Shown here piece by piece: positions 8,052 to 16,254 of a stretch of DNA of 38,820 nt. This DNA is from Bifidobacterium pongonis (lineage in GTDB: Bacteria > Actinomycetota > Actinomycetes > Actinomycetales > Bifidobacteriaceae), in NCBI RefSeq assembly GCF_019331805.1, contig NZ_JAHBBE010000024.1:1-38820 (forward strand), in the 5' to 3' direction. Numbering within the stretch: the first letter of the stretch is position 1; every line of letters begins with the position of its first letter. Position numbers and translations under genes: made by a program. Below the pieces are notes generated by a model. The model saw only the letters and a list, made by a program, of their open reading frames with translations, was not told the origin of the DNA and searched no databases.

Positions 8052-8906
8052 ATGACCGAAACGATCATTCCGGGCAACGCAACGCGGGTCGACCCCTATG
8101 TCCAGCAGTGGCATATCTGGCATGCGCAGAGAATAGAGGAACTCACGTCGCCGCATGGCTACCTGGCCCCCGCGTCCATCAACTGGATCTCCAACGGGCA
8201 GAGCAAAAACATCAACGGCATTCCCGGCGCGTGGGAGGCCAGCGGCAACGTGCTCGTCTACACGCCCGAAGGTGACAAGGTCTACAACGCCGAATCCCCG
8301 GTCACCACGCCCATTGCCTTCGTGCCGACCGCCTTCGGCGAAGAGGCCCTGGGCTACCTCGACTACGGTGAGATCCGCATCGAAGTGAACGCGCAGACTG
8401 ACGCCGTCAACCATGACGAGCATCATTTCTGGGTGCGCGTGAAGGACCCGAACACCGAGCGCCGCAGGAACTTCACCGGCGTCGACCATTTCCCCATCGA
8501 CAAGCGGTGGAGGATTCCCGCCACGTTCCGCTGGGCCAAGGAGGATGAGCTCGACATCCACGATTCCGTCGTGAAAACCGTGCTGCAGTCCTACCCGGTT
8601 CTCGGCTTCGTCGAATTCGAATACGATGGCGAAGCGTATTCGCTGGTCGTGTCGAACGTGTTCGGGCATGTGACCGTGTTCTTCTCGGACGAGACGACGG
8701 GCAAGGAAACCTACGATATCGGCCGCGTGCTGCACCTGGATCCCCTTGAGCTGAACAATCTCGAAGCGATCGATTTCAACTACGCGTTCAACTATCCGTG
8801 CGCGTTCTCCACGTACTGCACCTGCCCGATTCCGTCGAAGCGCAACCATTTGCCCTTCGCGGTCACGGCGGGGGAGAAGACGCCGAAGGAGCACGCCCAG
8901 TACTGA
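8052..8906 (+). CDS. DUF1684 family protein
   Basis: A 284-residue soluble protein without a signal peptide, assigned to DUF1684 by its C-terminal half. That half has FFSDETTGKETYDIGR, then an acidic DFNYAFNYPCAFSTYCTCP segment and NHLPFAVTAGEK, the ordered Asn/Cys/Pro/Gly-Glu pattern of the family. Two of the cysteines (Cys-Thr-Cys-Pro) are conserved-looking and may bind metal or be redox active. The family's function is not known to me. The start is supported by aaggagagcatcac. It lies between metQ and a GldA-like dehydrogenase on the same strand, so a role linked to the imported compound is likely, but this is inference from position. Confidence 0.8.
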   Translation: MTETIIPGNATRVDPYVQQWHIWHAQRIEELTSPHGYLAPASINWISNGQSKNINGIPGAWEASGNVLVYTPEGDKVYNAESPVTTPIAFVPTAFGEEALGYLDYGEIRIEVNAQTDAVNHDEHHFWVRVKDPNTERRRNFTGVDHFPIDKRWRIPATFRWAKEDELDIHDSVVKTVLQSYPVLGFVEFEYDGEAYSLVVSNVFGHVTVFFSDETTGKETYDIGRVLHLDPLELNNLEAIDFNYAFNYPCAFSTYCTCPIPSKRNHLPFAVTAGEKTPKEHAQY

Positions 8907-8979
8907 TTCGGGCGGTGCGACGCGGCAAACGGCAGCAAACAACAGACAACGATACGAACGGGAAGACGGGAGTGACGGC

Positions 8980-10059
8980 ATGAGCTCGAATATTCGCGAT
9001 ACGGACGTCCGCAGCGGGCCCGACCGCTACGTCAGCGGCATCGGAGTCGCACGCGACATCGGCGGGTATCTTGACGATTACCGCCAACCGGTGCTGATCA
9101 CGGGCCAACGGTCCTGGGAAGCGTTTTCCGGGTATGCCGACGCGGTTCCCGATCTTCCCGTGCTACGGTACGACGGCAGCGCCACGGTGCGCAATGCCAA
9201 GGAAATCGCCGATCAGGCGCGTGCGCTTCACGCGGACGCCGTCATCGCCGTCGGCGCGGGCAAGCTTTCCGACACTGCGAAGAACGTCGCCGAATTCACG
9301 GGCGCCGAACTCATCATGGTGCCCACGTTGGCGGCCACCTGCGCCGCCTATTCGGCACTGTCCGTCAACTATGACGAGGAGCATCGCTATGTGAACGCGC
9401 CGCTCCACCCGCGCAACAGCAACCTGGTGCTGGTCGACGCCGCACTGATCGCACGCGGCCCACGGGAATACCTGGTGGGCGGCATCGGCGACACGTTGGC
9501 GAAATGGTACGAGTCCAGACCGGTGTTCGCGCGTGCCGCATCGCTATCCGTTTTCGACAGGCTGTCCCAAAAGGCCGCGGCCGAGCTGCGTTCCATCCTT
9601 CTTGAGGAAAGCGAGGCCGCATTGCGCGCCCATGCCAGGGGAGTGGTGGATGAGCACGTGCTCCGGGTCATCGACACGAATATCGGATTGGCCGGTACGG
9701 TCGGAGGATTCGGCGGCACCCGCGCCAGGGCTTCGGGAGCGCACTCCATGCACGACGCGCTGACGCAGATACCGGGAACATCATCCACCGTGCACGGCGC
9801 GAAGGTCGCCTACGGCATCATCGTCCAGCTGCTCGCCGAAGGCGACGTGGATGAGGCGCGTTCCCTCGTGCCGTTCTACGACGCGGTGGGATTGCCTCAT
9901 TCGCTTCGGCAGATGGGGTTGGATATCGACGACGCCGACGCGGTGCGCGTGGTCGCCGAATTCGCGACCGGCAGCAAGTCAGCATTCGCCCAGGCGGTGC
10001 CAGGAATCACGGCCAGTGACGTGGCCCATGCCATGAGGCTCGCCGAAACGTTGGAATAA
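8980..10059 (+). CDS. Iron-containing alcohol dehydrogenase, GldA/HcxA-like oxidoreductase
   Basis: A 359-residue NAD(P)-dependent dehydrogenase of the glycerol dehydrogenase branch. The family's glycine-rich nucleotide motif appears as VGAGKLSDTAK. The metal triad is intact: D171 in GGIGDTLAKW, H255 in SGAHSMHDALT and H272 in STVHGAKVAYG. The substrate is not fixed by the sequence; relatives act on glycerol or, as in E. coli YbdH/HcxA, on 2-oxo/2-hydroxy acids. The latter would fit a sulfur amino acid cluster, because C-S lyases release 2-oxo acids. It is the last gene of the plus-strand run; a 19-bp hairpin follows 16 bp after its stop. It contrasts with the paralogue at 4052, which lacks one metal ligand. 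Confidence 0.85.
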   Translation: MSSNIRDTDVRSGPDRYVSGIGVARDIGGYLDDYRQPVLITGQRSWEAFSGYADAVPDLPVLRYDGSATVRNAKEIADQARALHADAVIAVGAGKLSDTAKNVAEFTGAELIMVPTLAATCAAYSALSVNYDEEHRYVNAPLHPRNSNLVLVDAALIARGPREYLVGGIGDTLAKWYESRPVFARAASLSVFDRLSQKAAAELRSILLEESEAALRAHARGVVDEHVLRVIDTNIGLAGTVGGFGGTRARASGAHSMHDALTQIPGTSSTVHGAKVAYGIIVQLLAEGDVDEARSLVPFYDAVGLPHSLRQMGLDIDDADAVRVVAEFATGSKSAFAQAVPGITASDVAHAMRLAETLE

Positions 10060-10075
10060 AGCCGGAATGAACCCT

Positions 10076-10138
10076 ATAACGGGAGGTCTTCCGAAGTGCC
10101 GACCATTGCGGTCGAGACCTCGGAAGACCTCCCGTTAT
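10076..10138. terminator. Perfect 19-bp hairpin between convergent genes
   Basis: Arms 10076-10094 (ataacgggaggtcttccga) and 10120-10138 are exact reverse complements. The 25-nt loop contains a second 5-bp hairpin (cgacc 10100-10104, ggtcg 10110-10114). It lies between the convergent GldA-like gene and malY, so it most likely terminates both transcripts, although no T run is present. Confidence 0.75.
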
Positions 10139-10197
10139 TGCATGGCGATATTGCATGGTGGTTGGCCGCCGGACCGCAGCCGGAACGGTCCTCTCCG

Positions 10198-11496
10198 TTA
10201 CAGCAATCCGTCCGCGTGCAGCGCGTCGTACATGCGGTCGAAGCAATCCGCCAGCAGCGGGCGCGGCATGGCGAAGTTCATGCGCACGCAGCCTTGGCCG
10301 ACCTTGCCGCATTCCTTGCCGTCGGTGAGCGCCACCTTGGCCTTGTCGAGGAAGTAGCCTGCGGGATCGTCAATGCCGAGCGGCTTGAAATCAAGCCAGG
10401 CGATGTACGTGCCTTGCGGGCGCACATAGCCGACCTTGGCGAACCTGCCGTGCATCTGCTCGTCGACCAGCCTGAAATTACGCTTCACATACGCCAGCGC
10501 GTCCTGGAACCACGGGTCGCCCTCGTTGTAGGCGGTGGTGGTGGCGATGGCACCGATGGTGGCGGTCTGGTGCTCGCTCCATTCGGCGCGGTCCATCCAC
10601 ATGGCGAGGTCGCTCGGATTGGTGAGCAGCACCTGCGCGCATTTCGTGCCGGGAATATTGAAGGATTTGGAGGCGCTGGTCGCGGTCATGGACTGCAGCG
10701 CGGCCTGTTCGCTGATGGTGGCGAACGGGATGTGCCGGTAGCCATCGAACACGAAGGGTGCGTGGATTTCGTCGGAGAAGATGCGCACGCTGTATGCGGC
10801 GGCGAGTTCGCTGATGCGCTGCTCCTCCTCAAGGGTGAGCACCTTGCCGATCGGGTTGTGCGGATTACACAGCACGAAGGCGCGGCAGCCGTCGCGGAAC
10901 GCCTGTTCGATGGCGTCGAAATCGAATTCCCAGCCGTTTTCGGAGCGCAGCATGTCGATCTCCAGCACATCGATGCCGTACAGGCGCGGCACGCTCAGGA
11001 ACGGCATGTAGGCGGGCGTCGGCACGATGACCGAATTGCCCGCGCCGACGATCTCACGCAGGAAGATCTCATACGCTTCGAGCACGTCGGGAACCGGGCG
11101 GATGATGTTCGGGTCGACGTCCCAGCCGTAATGGTTCCTCTGCCATGTGGCGCAGGCTTCGGCCACGCGGCGCTTCCACGGGTCGGGGATGTAGCCGAGC
11201 TTGCAATGGTCGCTGGCGTTGTCGATGGCCCGTTGGATGCAGGGTGCCAGACCGTAATCCATTTCGGCGATGAACGCGCCGATGCAACCGGGGTAGCGGG
11301 TCCACTTGTCGCCGCCGATGGCGGCCAAGTCGGCGGCCGAAGTGTGGTCGATGGCATCCGCGTCGAAACCGGAATCGTGCACGGCGCTCGCGGTGTTCGT
11401 GTCGCTGGTGATACCGGAGGCGTCGAAGGGGTCGATGGGGTCGATGGCGCTCGCGGTGGGGCGCGGCAGGGTCGAAGTCATGGTCGTATCGCTCAT
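10198..11496 (-). CDS. MalY/PatB-type C-S lyase (cystathionine beta-lyase)
   Basis: A 432-residue fold-type I PLP enzyme of the MalY/PatB group, which cleaves cystathionine or other cysteine thioethers to a thiol, pyruvate and ammonia. Visible are LCNPHNPIGKVLT, SDEIHAPFVFDGYRHIP and the PLP lysine K277 in TSASKSFNIPGTK. The catalytic core begins around residue 43; the first 40 residues are a low-complexity Asp/Thr/Ala-rich extension, so an internal start is possible, but an SD-like AGGA lies about 10 nt before the ATG at 11496. It stands 142 bp downstream of a LysR gene in the same orientation, with a palindromic site in between, and converges with the metNIQ run. Confidence 0.87.
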   Translation of the reverse strand: MSDTTMTSTLPRPTASAIDPIDPFDASGITSDTNTASAVHDSGFDADAIDHTSAADLAAIGGDKWTRYPGCIGAFIAEMDYGLAPCIQRAIDNASDHCKLGYIPDPWKRRVAEACATWQRNHYGWDVDPNIIRPVPDVLEAYEIFLREIVGAGNSVIVPTPAYMPFLSVPRLYGIDVLEIDMLRSENGWEFDFDAIEQAFRDGCRAFVLCNPHNPIGKVLTLEEEQRISELAAAYSVRIFSDEIHAPFVFDGYRHIPFATISEQAALQSMTATSASKSFNIPGTKCAQVLLTNPSDLAMWMDRAEWSEHQTATIGAIATTTAYNEGDPWFQDALAYVKRNFRLVDEQMHGRFAKVGYVRPQGTYIAWLDFKPLGIDDPAGYFLDKAKVALTDGKECGKVGQGCVRMNFAMPRPLLADCFDRMYDALHADGLL

Positions 11497-11588
11497 GCTT
11501 CAATCCTGCATGACCGGCGCCGGTTAGGGGAGCGTGTTCCTTGGCCGGTTTATTTGACTGCTATGAACTTTGCTTATATCACGATACG

Positions 11589-11603
11589 TTTTCGTTACGA
11601 AAA
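11589..11603. promoter_or_regulatory. Candidate LysR operator upstream of the C-S lyase gene
   Basis: A perfect 15-bp palindrome, ttttcgttacgaaaa, with 7-bp arms and one central base, lies between the LysR gene and the C-S lyase gene, about 93 bp from the lyase start. It satisfies the T-N11-A LysR-box pattern. The surrounding 60 bp are AT-rich for this genome, as expected for a promoter. Confidence 0.5.
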
Positions 11604-11638
11604 TGCATTGGTTCCACAAAAAACGATGGGCTGGGACG

Positions 11639-12586
11639 TCAGTCTTCCGCGTTCCCGCGCACCGGTTCGAGATACCGCCTGGACGCCTTGGCCAGTTCGT
11701 CGCGCACCCGTTCGATGGCCGGCCTGTCGTCGCCGTTCCTCGTGACGAAACAGACCTGGCGGAACGCGTTGTCGTCGCGGATCGGGCACGCGACGAGATC
11801 GTCACGCAGATTCGCGGTGGTCGCCAGCCGCGAGACGATGGACACGCCCATGCCGACCTCGACCAGGTTCTGCGTGGCCCAGTAATCGTCGGTGGAATGG
11901 GTGATGTCCGGCGAAAAACCGGCGGTTTTCGCCAAGGAGACGAGATTCGCCTGGCAGGTTTCGCACCCCGCGATCCACGATTCGTCACGCGCGTCGCGCA
12001 AGCTCACCGGCTCATGCGTGCGCCCGTAGGTCTTGGCAATCGCGCTGGACTTGGCGACCAGCAGCATCAGCGGGTCGATCCCGAAGCATTCGGTATCGAG
12101 GTCGGACAGCCGGTCACGGTCGGGCAGTGAATTGTACCGGAACGTGATCGCGCAATCCGCCACGCCCTGTTCCAACGCCTCCACGGCTTCCGGCGGTTCC
12201 ATCTGCATCAGGCTGACGCGGATATCCGACGAACGGCTCACATGCACCAGCACGCGCGCCACGAACGAGGAGCATACCGACGGCGGCGCGACGAGTCGGA
12301 TATGCGTGGAACCGTTGCGCCGGTACTCCTCGATATCCTTGCCGGCCTGCGTGAGACGGTTCTCGATGAGCTGGCCGTGCCTCGCCAGGATCAGTCCGGC
12401 CGGCGTGAGCTCCACGCCGTGGGAGGTGCGCTGCACCAAGCGGATGCCGAGCTCCTTCTCGCATTTCCCGATCTGCTGGCTGATGGCGGGCTGCGAGCAG
12501 CCGCTTTCGCGTGCGACGGCGGAGAACGAGCCGAGTCGTTCGACGTTCCACAACGTCACCAAGGTCTGCGGGTTCAGTCGCGCCAT
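11639..12586 (-). CDS. LysR family transcriptional regulator
   Basis: A DNA-binding regulator of about 315 residues. The N-terminal winged helix-turn-helix reads LGSFSAVARESGCSQPAISQQIGKCEKELG, given here only as a motif span (about residues 18-47), followed by the wing RTSHGVELTPAG. The rest is the LysR effector-binding domain, rich in cysteines (GCETCQAN), which is compatible with a sulfur or redox signal but does not prove it. ATGs at 12601, 12589 and 12586 are in frame; AAAGG lies 7 nt before 12586, which is preferred. It probably controls the downstream C-S lyase gene and perhaps the convergent metNIQ run; the co-inducer is unknown. Confidence 0.88.
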   Translation of the reverse strand: MARLNPQTLVTLWNVERLGSFSAVARESGCSQPAISQQIGKCEKELGIRLVQRTSHGVELTPAGLILARHGQLIENRLTQAGKDIEEYRRNGSTHIRLVAPPSVCSSFVARVLVHVSRSSDIRVSLMQMEPPEAVEALEQGVADCAITFRYNSLPDRDRLSDLDTECFGIDPLMLLVAKSSAIAKTYGRTHEPVSLRDARDESWIAGCETCQANLVSLAKTAGFSPDITHSTDDYWATQNLVEVGMGVSIVSRLATTANLRDDLVACPIRDDNAFRQVCFVTRNGDDRPAIERVRDELAKASRRYLEPVRGNAED

Positions 12587-12616
12587 CATGCCGCCTTTCA
12601 TACCGGTCGGGCCGTG

Positions 12617-12664
12617 CGTTTCGGAAGTTTCGGAAGTTCCGGAAGTTCCGAAACTTCCGAAACG
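12617..12664. repeat. 19-bp inverted repeat built from a 9-bp tandem unit
   Basis: Arms 12617-12635 and 12646-12664 are perfect complements. Each arm is itself a tandem of the unit tttcggaag (as tttcggaag/tttcgg and its complement), and the 10-nt centre, gttccggaag, is a variant of the same unit. It directly follows the patatin-like gene and precedes the LysR start, so it may terminate the upstream transcript or form a strong secondary structure. There is no T tail. Confidence 0.7.
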
Positions 12665-12669
12665 GCGGT

Positions 12670-13518
12670 TCAGCTGTTGAGGAATGCGGGGATGGCCTCG
12701 GCCGCCGCATAACCCGCGCGGTACATGCGTTCCAGGCCCTCGTAGGATTTGCTCAGCGTGTTCAGGCCGTACAGGCTTTCCGGCGCGAGGATCAGCACGC
12801 GGCCATCCTTCTCGTATTCCTTGGCCAGTGCCACCTCATCGTTGTAGGTGCGGTAGCGGTTCAGCAAACGCTCCGCGGCTTCGGGATAGGTGCGCTTGAG
12901 AATGGCTGCCGGGCCGACATCCTTCTTCTGCTCGCGCAGTACGTCCTTGAGGCGCGTGAGGATCACCACCACGCGGTCGTAGCCGTCGTCCAACGCCTTC
13001 TGCACGGGGATGGGGTCGGCGATACCGCCGTCGTAGTACGGCACGCCGTCGATCACATACGGTTCGCAGGCCACCGGCACCGCGGAGGAGGCCTTCATGA
13101 TGTCGAAATTGTCGTAGGAGACGTCCGACTTGTCGAAATACTTGGTCGAACCGTCCTCGGCGTTGCAGGCGACCACGGTGAAACCGGTGGGATTGGACTC
13201 GAACGCCTCATAGTCGACCGGGTATTCGCCGTCATGGTTGCTCAGCGTGCCGTACACGTAGTCGAGGTTGGCGTAATTGTGGTTCTTGATGTAGCTGTCG
13301 AAGCTCGCGTACTCCTTGCGGAACGCGTACTCGGTGTAGAACTTGTGGTTGCGCCCATGCTGGCCGGAGATGAAGGACACCATGTTCGCGCTGCCCGCCG
13401 AGACGCCGTAGCAGTGGTCGACCGAAACGCCGTCCTCCATCATGCGATCCATCACGCCGGCGCCGAAAATCGCGCGGAACCCACCGCCGACATCAATCAT
13501 CGCGGTCTTGTTCGCCAT
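12670..13518 (-). CDS. Patatin-like phospholipase family protein
   Basis: A 282-residue soluble patatin-fold acyl hydrolase. The three family elements are visible: the oxyanion loop GGGFRAIFGAGV at residues 11-22, the nucleophile elbow GVSAG with Ser40, and the catalytic Asp163 in YYDGGIADP. There is no signal peptide. It resembles the short bacterial YjjU/RssA-like group; natural substrates are not known. The start is supported by a strong SD (gggagggacgg). The gene is flanked by hairpins and reads the same way as murI (upstream) and LysR (downstream), with gaps of more than 80 bp, so it probably has its own transcript. Confidence 0.88.
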   Translation of the reverse strand: MANKTAMIDVGGGFRAIFGAGVMDRMMEDGVSVDHCYGVSAGSANMVSFISGQHGRNHKFYTEYAFRKEYASFDSYIKNHNYANLDYVYGTLSNHDGEYPVDYEAFESNPTGFTVVACNAEDGSTKYFDKSDVSYDNFDIMKASSAVPVACEPYVIDGVPYYDGGIADPIPVQKALDDGYDRVVVILTRLKDVLREQKKDVGPAAILKRTYPEAAERLLNRYRTYNDEVALAKEYEKDGRVLILAPESLYGLNTLSKSYEGLERMYRAGYAAAEAIPAFLNS

Positions 13519-13641
13519 AGTCCGTCCCTCCCTGAAATTCCTGGTTTTCCGCCCGTTCGTTCACGTCATGCGGGCGTACCGTTTCCCTCAAAGCTTATGC
13601 CGTGTCGGCGGACATTTCCCGTATGGCGTAGCGGCGGTTCG

Positions 13642-14421
13642 TCAATCGCGGTGCAACAACGTGGAAGCCAGTTCGGCGATGCGCTCGGAGGTGTCGGAAT
13701 TGGCGAGTTCCACGCCGCCCCGCGCGTCCTCGGGGGCGAGTTTGCCCAACGATTCGAGCACCACATGCAGGTGGCGTACGGTGCCCTCGTTGCCGTCGAT
13801 GATCGCGGCGTTGTCTGGCAACAGTTCGCGGAAATAGTCACGGTAGAACACGAAATGCGTGCAACCGAGCACCACGGCGTCGATGGTTTGCAGATCGTAG
13901 GAGCCGAAATAGCCGTGCAGGGCGTCCATCACAGTGTCATGCTCGTCGAGCCGCCCCTGCTCGACGATCTCGACAAGACCGGGGCAGGGCTCGGGGAAGA
14001 TCGTGTGATCGGCCTTGAACCGGTCCATGAGTTTGGCGAACTTGCGTTCGCGCAGGGTGAGCGGGGTGGCGGCGACGATGATGCGCTGCCGCTGGCCGTG
14101 CCCACGGTCGCAGGCGACCTTGAGCGCCGGTTCCATGCCGATGATCGGGATGTCGTACGTTTCACGCAACGCGTCCGCCGCAGCCGACGTCGCGGTGTTG
14201 CAGGCGATGACCACGGCCTTCACGCCTTGTTTCACGAATTGTTCCACGATGGCGAAACTCAGATCGCGCACCTGTTCAGGGGTTTTGGTGCCATACGGTG
14301 CGTTGGCGGAATCGCCGAAATACAGCACCTTCTCGTTCGGCATGTTATGCGCGATCTGACGGGCCACCGAAATGCCGCCCAGACCAGAATCGAAAACGCC
14401 GATCGGCGCCGTTGAACTCAT
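13642..14421 (-). CDS. murI: Glutamate racemase
   Basis: A 259-residue cytoplasmic racemase converting L- to D-glutamate for peptidoglycan. The N-terminal motif [27 protein letters not shown] and both catalytic cysteines (VIACNTATS and VVLGCTHF) are present, so it should be active. The SD aaagga lies 6 nt before the ATG. It is divergent from dapF over 86 bp, so two cell-wall amino acid genes share one promoter region. Confidence 0.96.
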   Translation of the reverse strand: MSSTAPIGVFDSGLGGISVARQIAHNMPNEKVLYFGDSANAPYGTKTPEQVRDLSFAIVEQFVKQGVKAVVIACNTATSAAADALRETYDIPIIGMEPALKVACDRGHGQRQRIIVAATPLTLRERKFAKLMDRFKADHTIFPEPCPGLVEIVEQGRLDEHDTVMDALHGYFGSYDLQTIDAVVLGCTHFVFYRDYFRELLPDNAAIIDGNEGTVRHLHVVLESLGKLAPEDARGGVELANSDTSERIAELASTLLHRD

Positions 14422-14494
14422 ATGCGTTCCTTTCCGTCCATCCGACCATTCACTCGACCACCTCTAGACTACTCGCCCCATCCGCGCCGACGGG

Positions 14495-14500
14495 TAGGGT
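14495..14500 (+). promoter_or_regulatory. -10 box of a probably leaderless dapF transcript
   Basis: TAGGGT lies 7 nt before the dapF ATG, leaving no room for a 5' leader. This fits the TANNNT rule seen before several other starts in the window. No clear -35 was found. Confidence 0.45.
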
Positions 14501-14507
14501 GGGGCGC

Positions 14508-15398
14508 ATGAGTATTCCGCAGCAAGTCACCAAAACGCACGCCACCGGCAACGATTTCGTCGTATACGCCGACCCCGAAGGCCGTTTCGAACCGACCGCC
14601 GACGAGGTGCGTTTCCTCGACGACCGTCATTTCGGCATCGGCGGCGACGGCGTGATCCGTCTCGCGCACCCCGAGGACGTATCCGACCTGACGCACGAAC
14701 AGGTCGCCGAATGCCGTGAGGCCGGCGCCGAATGGTTCATGGACTACCGCAACTCCGACGGTTCCCTCGCCCAGATGTGCGGCAACGGCACGCGCGCGAT
14801 CACGCTGTTCGCCTACGACCGCGGCTACGCTTCGGGCGAAGCGTTCCGCCTCGGCACCCGCGCCGGCGTGAAGATCCTCACCTCGCTCGGCGACGACGAA
14901 CGCCTCGGCCATAACGTGTTTCGCGTGGAGATGGGCGCGTGGAAGCGCGGCGAACTCGACGCCTTCGACGTGACGATTCCGGGCACGCCGGGCTCCGCAC
15001 GCGGCACCTACGTGGATATGGGCAACCCGCATGTCGTGGCGGTGCTGGAGGACGGCAAGGCCACGCTGCCCGCGGTGGAAAGCCTCGACCTGGTGACCAA
15101 GCCGGTGGTCGACCCCGTGCTGGAATCCGATCAGAACGTGGAATTCGTGCGCATCGACACGATGGACGCCGAAGCGGGCGAAGGCACGGCGACCATGCGC
15201 GTCAACGAGCGCGGATGCGGCGAAACGCTGTCCTGCGGCACGGGCCTGTGCGCCACGGCGGTCACACTGCGTGCCAAAACCGGCATCGACCATTGGACGA
15301 TCACCGTGCGCGGCGGCGTGCTGCGCATCGACGTGAGCGATACGGATGTGAAACTCACCGGTTCCGCAACCTTGGTGGGCGATATCACGCTGCTGTGA
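14508..15398 (+). CDS. dapF: Diaminopimelate epimerase
   Basis: A 296-residue enzyme converting LL- to meso-diaminopimelate in lysine synthesis; in organisms with lysine or ornithine type walls it still serves lysine supply. The motif HATGNDFVVY, the first catalytic Cys in AQMCGNGTRA and the second in LSCGTGLCATA are all present. The start is set by the family N-terminus (MSIPQQVTKTHATG). TAGGGT 7 nt upstream suggests a leaderless mRNA. A GC-rich hairpin follows 43 bp after the stop. Confidence 0.95.
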   Translation: MSIPQQVTKTHATGNDFVVYADPEGRFEPTADEVRFLDDRHFGIGGDGVIRLAHPEDVSDLTHEQVAECREAGAEWFMDYRNSDGSLAQMCGNGTRAITLFAYDRGYASGEAFRLGTRAGVKILTSLGDDERLGHNVFRVEMGAWKRGELDAFDVTIPGTPGSARGTYVDMGNPHVVAVLEDGKATLPAVESLDLVTKPVVDPVLESDQNVEFVRIDTMDAEAGEGTATMRVNERGCGETLSCGTGLCATAVTLRAKTGIDHWTITVRGGVLRIDVSDTDVKLTGSATLVGDITLL

Positions 15399-15440
15399 TC
15401 GCAGACCGTTGCCACCCCGATCCCGCAACGGAAAACAATG

Positions 15441-15477
15441 AAAGGCCGCGCATCGGCAACACCGGTGCGCGGCCCTT
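15441..15477. terminator. Bidirectional hairpin between dapF and the VKOR gene
   Basis: The stem ggccgcgca (15444-15452) pairs with tgcgcggcc (15466-15474) and can be extended inside by cgg/ccg. It is flanked by aaa and ctt, giving short A/T tails on both sides, as expected between convergent genes. Confidence 0.75.
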
Positions 15478-15507
15478 CGCATAACCGCCGAACGTAAATC
15501 ACACGGC

Positions 15508-16170
15508 TCAGCGGAATATCATCGGCCCATCCTTGATCATGATGATCGCGATCAACGCCAGAATCCACACCACATCGACCATCAGGTCATAATTCAGACG
15601 GTAATACGTGTCGAGCCCACGGGCCATGCCCTCCTTGCGCGGCGGCAGCTCCTGCACCACAACCGTCGCATGCGACAGCGCGATGAACTGGATGGTCGTG
15701 GAGAACATCAGCGCCAGACACCACGGGCACAGCGCCTGAATCACGAACAGCGACTGGGACGTCAGCCAATACGAATACGCGAGCGCCGCAAGACCGCCCA
15801 GCCAAGTGCAGGTCGCGAACCAGCGCGGCACGGCGATGCGCGCCAAACCGATCACGGCGATGGTGACGAACACGGATTCGGCGGCGATGCCGAAGAACGC
15901 GTTCGGGTAGCTCAAGCCGCCGAATTTCACGATCTCCGCCTGCCAGGACTGCGCCACGGTGGAGCAGGAAAGCACGGCGTTCACATCGCAGCCCAGCTGC
16001 TGGCTGGGATTGCGGGCCAGTTTCAGCGTATCCGCGCTCAGAATGAACGATACTGCCAACGCCACTGCCGACGCCACCAGCATGACCAGATACACCCAAG
16101 TGGCGCTATGACGCCATCCTTTGGGCCTGCGCTCGATATCCGGCTCGATGCCCGATGCCTCTTCTCCCAT
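15508..16170 (-). CDS. Vitamin K epoxide reductase (VKOR) family membrane protein
   Basis: A 220-residue membrane protein with about five hydrophobic helices. Bacterial VKORs reoxidise a DsbA-like protein and pass electrons to quinone, so that exported proteins gain disulfides. The loop cysteines C61 and C69 (GCDVNAVLSCS) and the active-site C148-x-x-C151 (ALCPWCLA) are all present, as is the quinone-site serine region CSTVAQSW. The start at 16170 has the SD ggaaagg; the longer upstream frame is not supported. No DsbA-like gene is in the window, so its thiol partner must be encoded elsewhere. Confidence 0.9.
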   Translation of the reverse strand: MGEEASGIEPDIERRPKGWRHSATWVYLVMLVASAVALAVSFILSADTLKLARNPSQQLGCDVNAVLSCSTVAQSWQAEIVKFGGLSYPNAFFGIAAESVFVTIAVIGLARIAVPRWFATCTWLGGLAALAYSYWLTSQSLFVIQALCPWCLALMFSTTIQFIALSHATVVVQELPPRKEGMARGLDTYYRLNYDLMVDVVWILALIAIIMIKDGPMIFR

Positions 16171-16241
16171 ACCCGTTCCTTTCCTCGTTGAATCGGCGGA
16201 GCATTCCTCCGCAGTGCTGCGGAACGAGCTTAACAGTGGGC

Positions 16242-16247
16242 TACGAT
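16242..16247 (+). promoter_or_regulatory. -10 box before the PHP gene
   Basis: TACGAT ends 7 nt before the ATG at 16255. The following aggggtc could be a weak SD, but the spacing suits a leaderless start. Confidence 0.4.
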
Positions 16248-16254
16248 AGGGGTC

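Noticed and set aside
10096..11745. 549-residue plus-strand frame opposite the C-S lyase gene
   Set aside because: Shadow of a gene with an intact PLP motif; it also runs through the terminator hairpin and the operator gap.
12511..14415. 634-residue plus-strand frame opposite the patatin-like gene and murI
   Set aside because: Crosses two real minus-strand genes and their intergenic hairpins without any recognisable domain.
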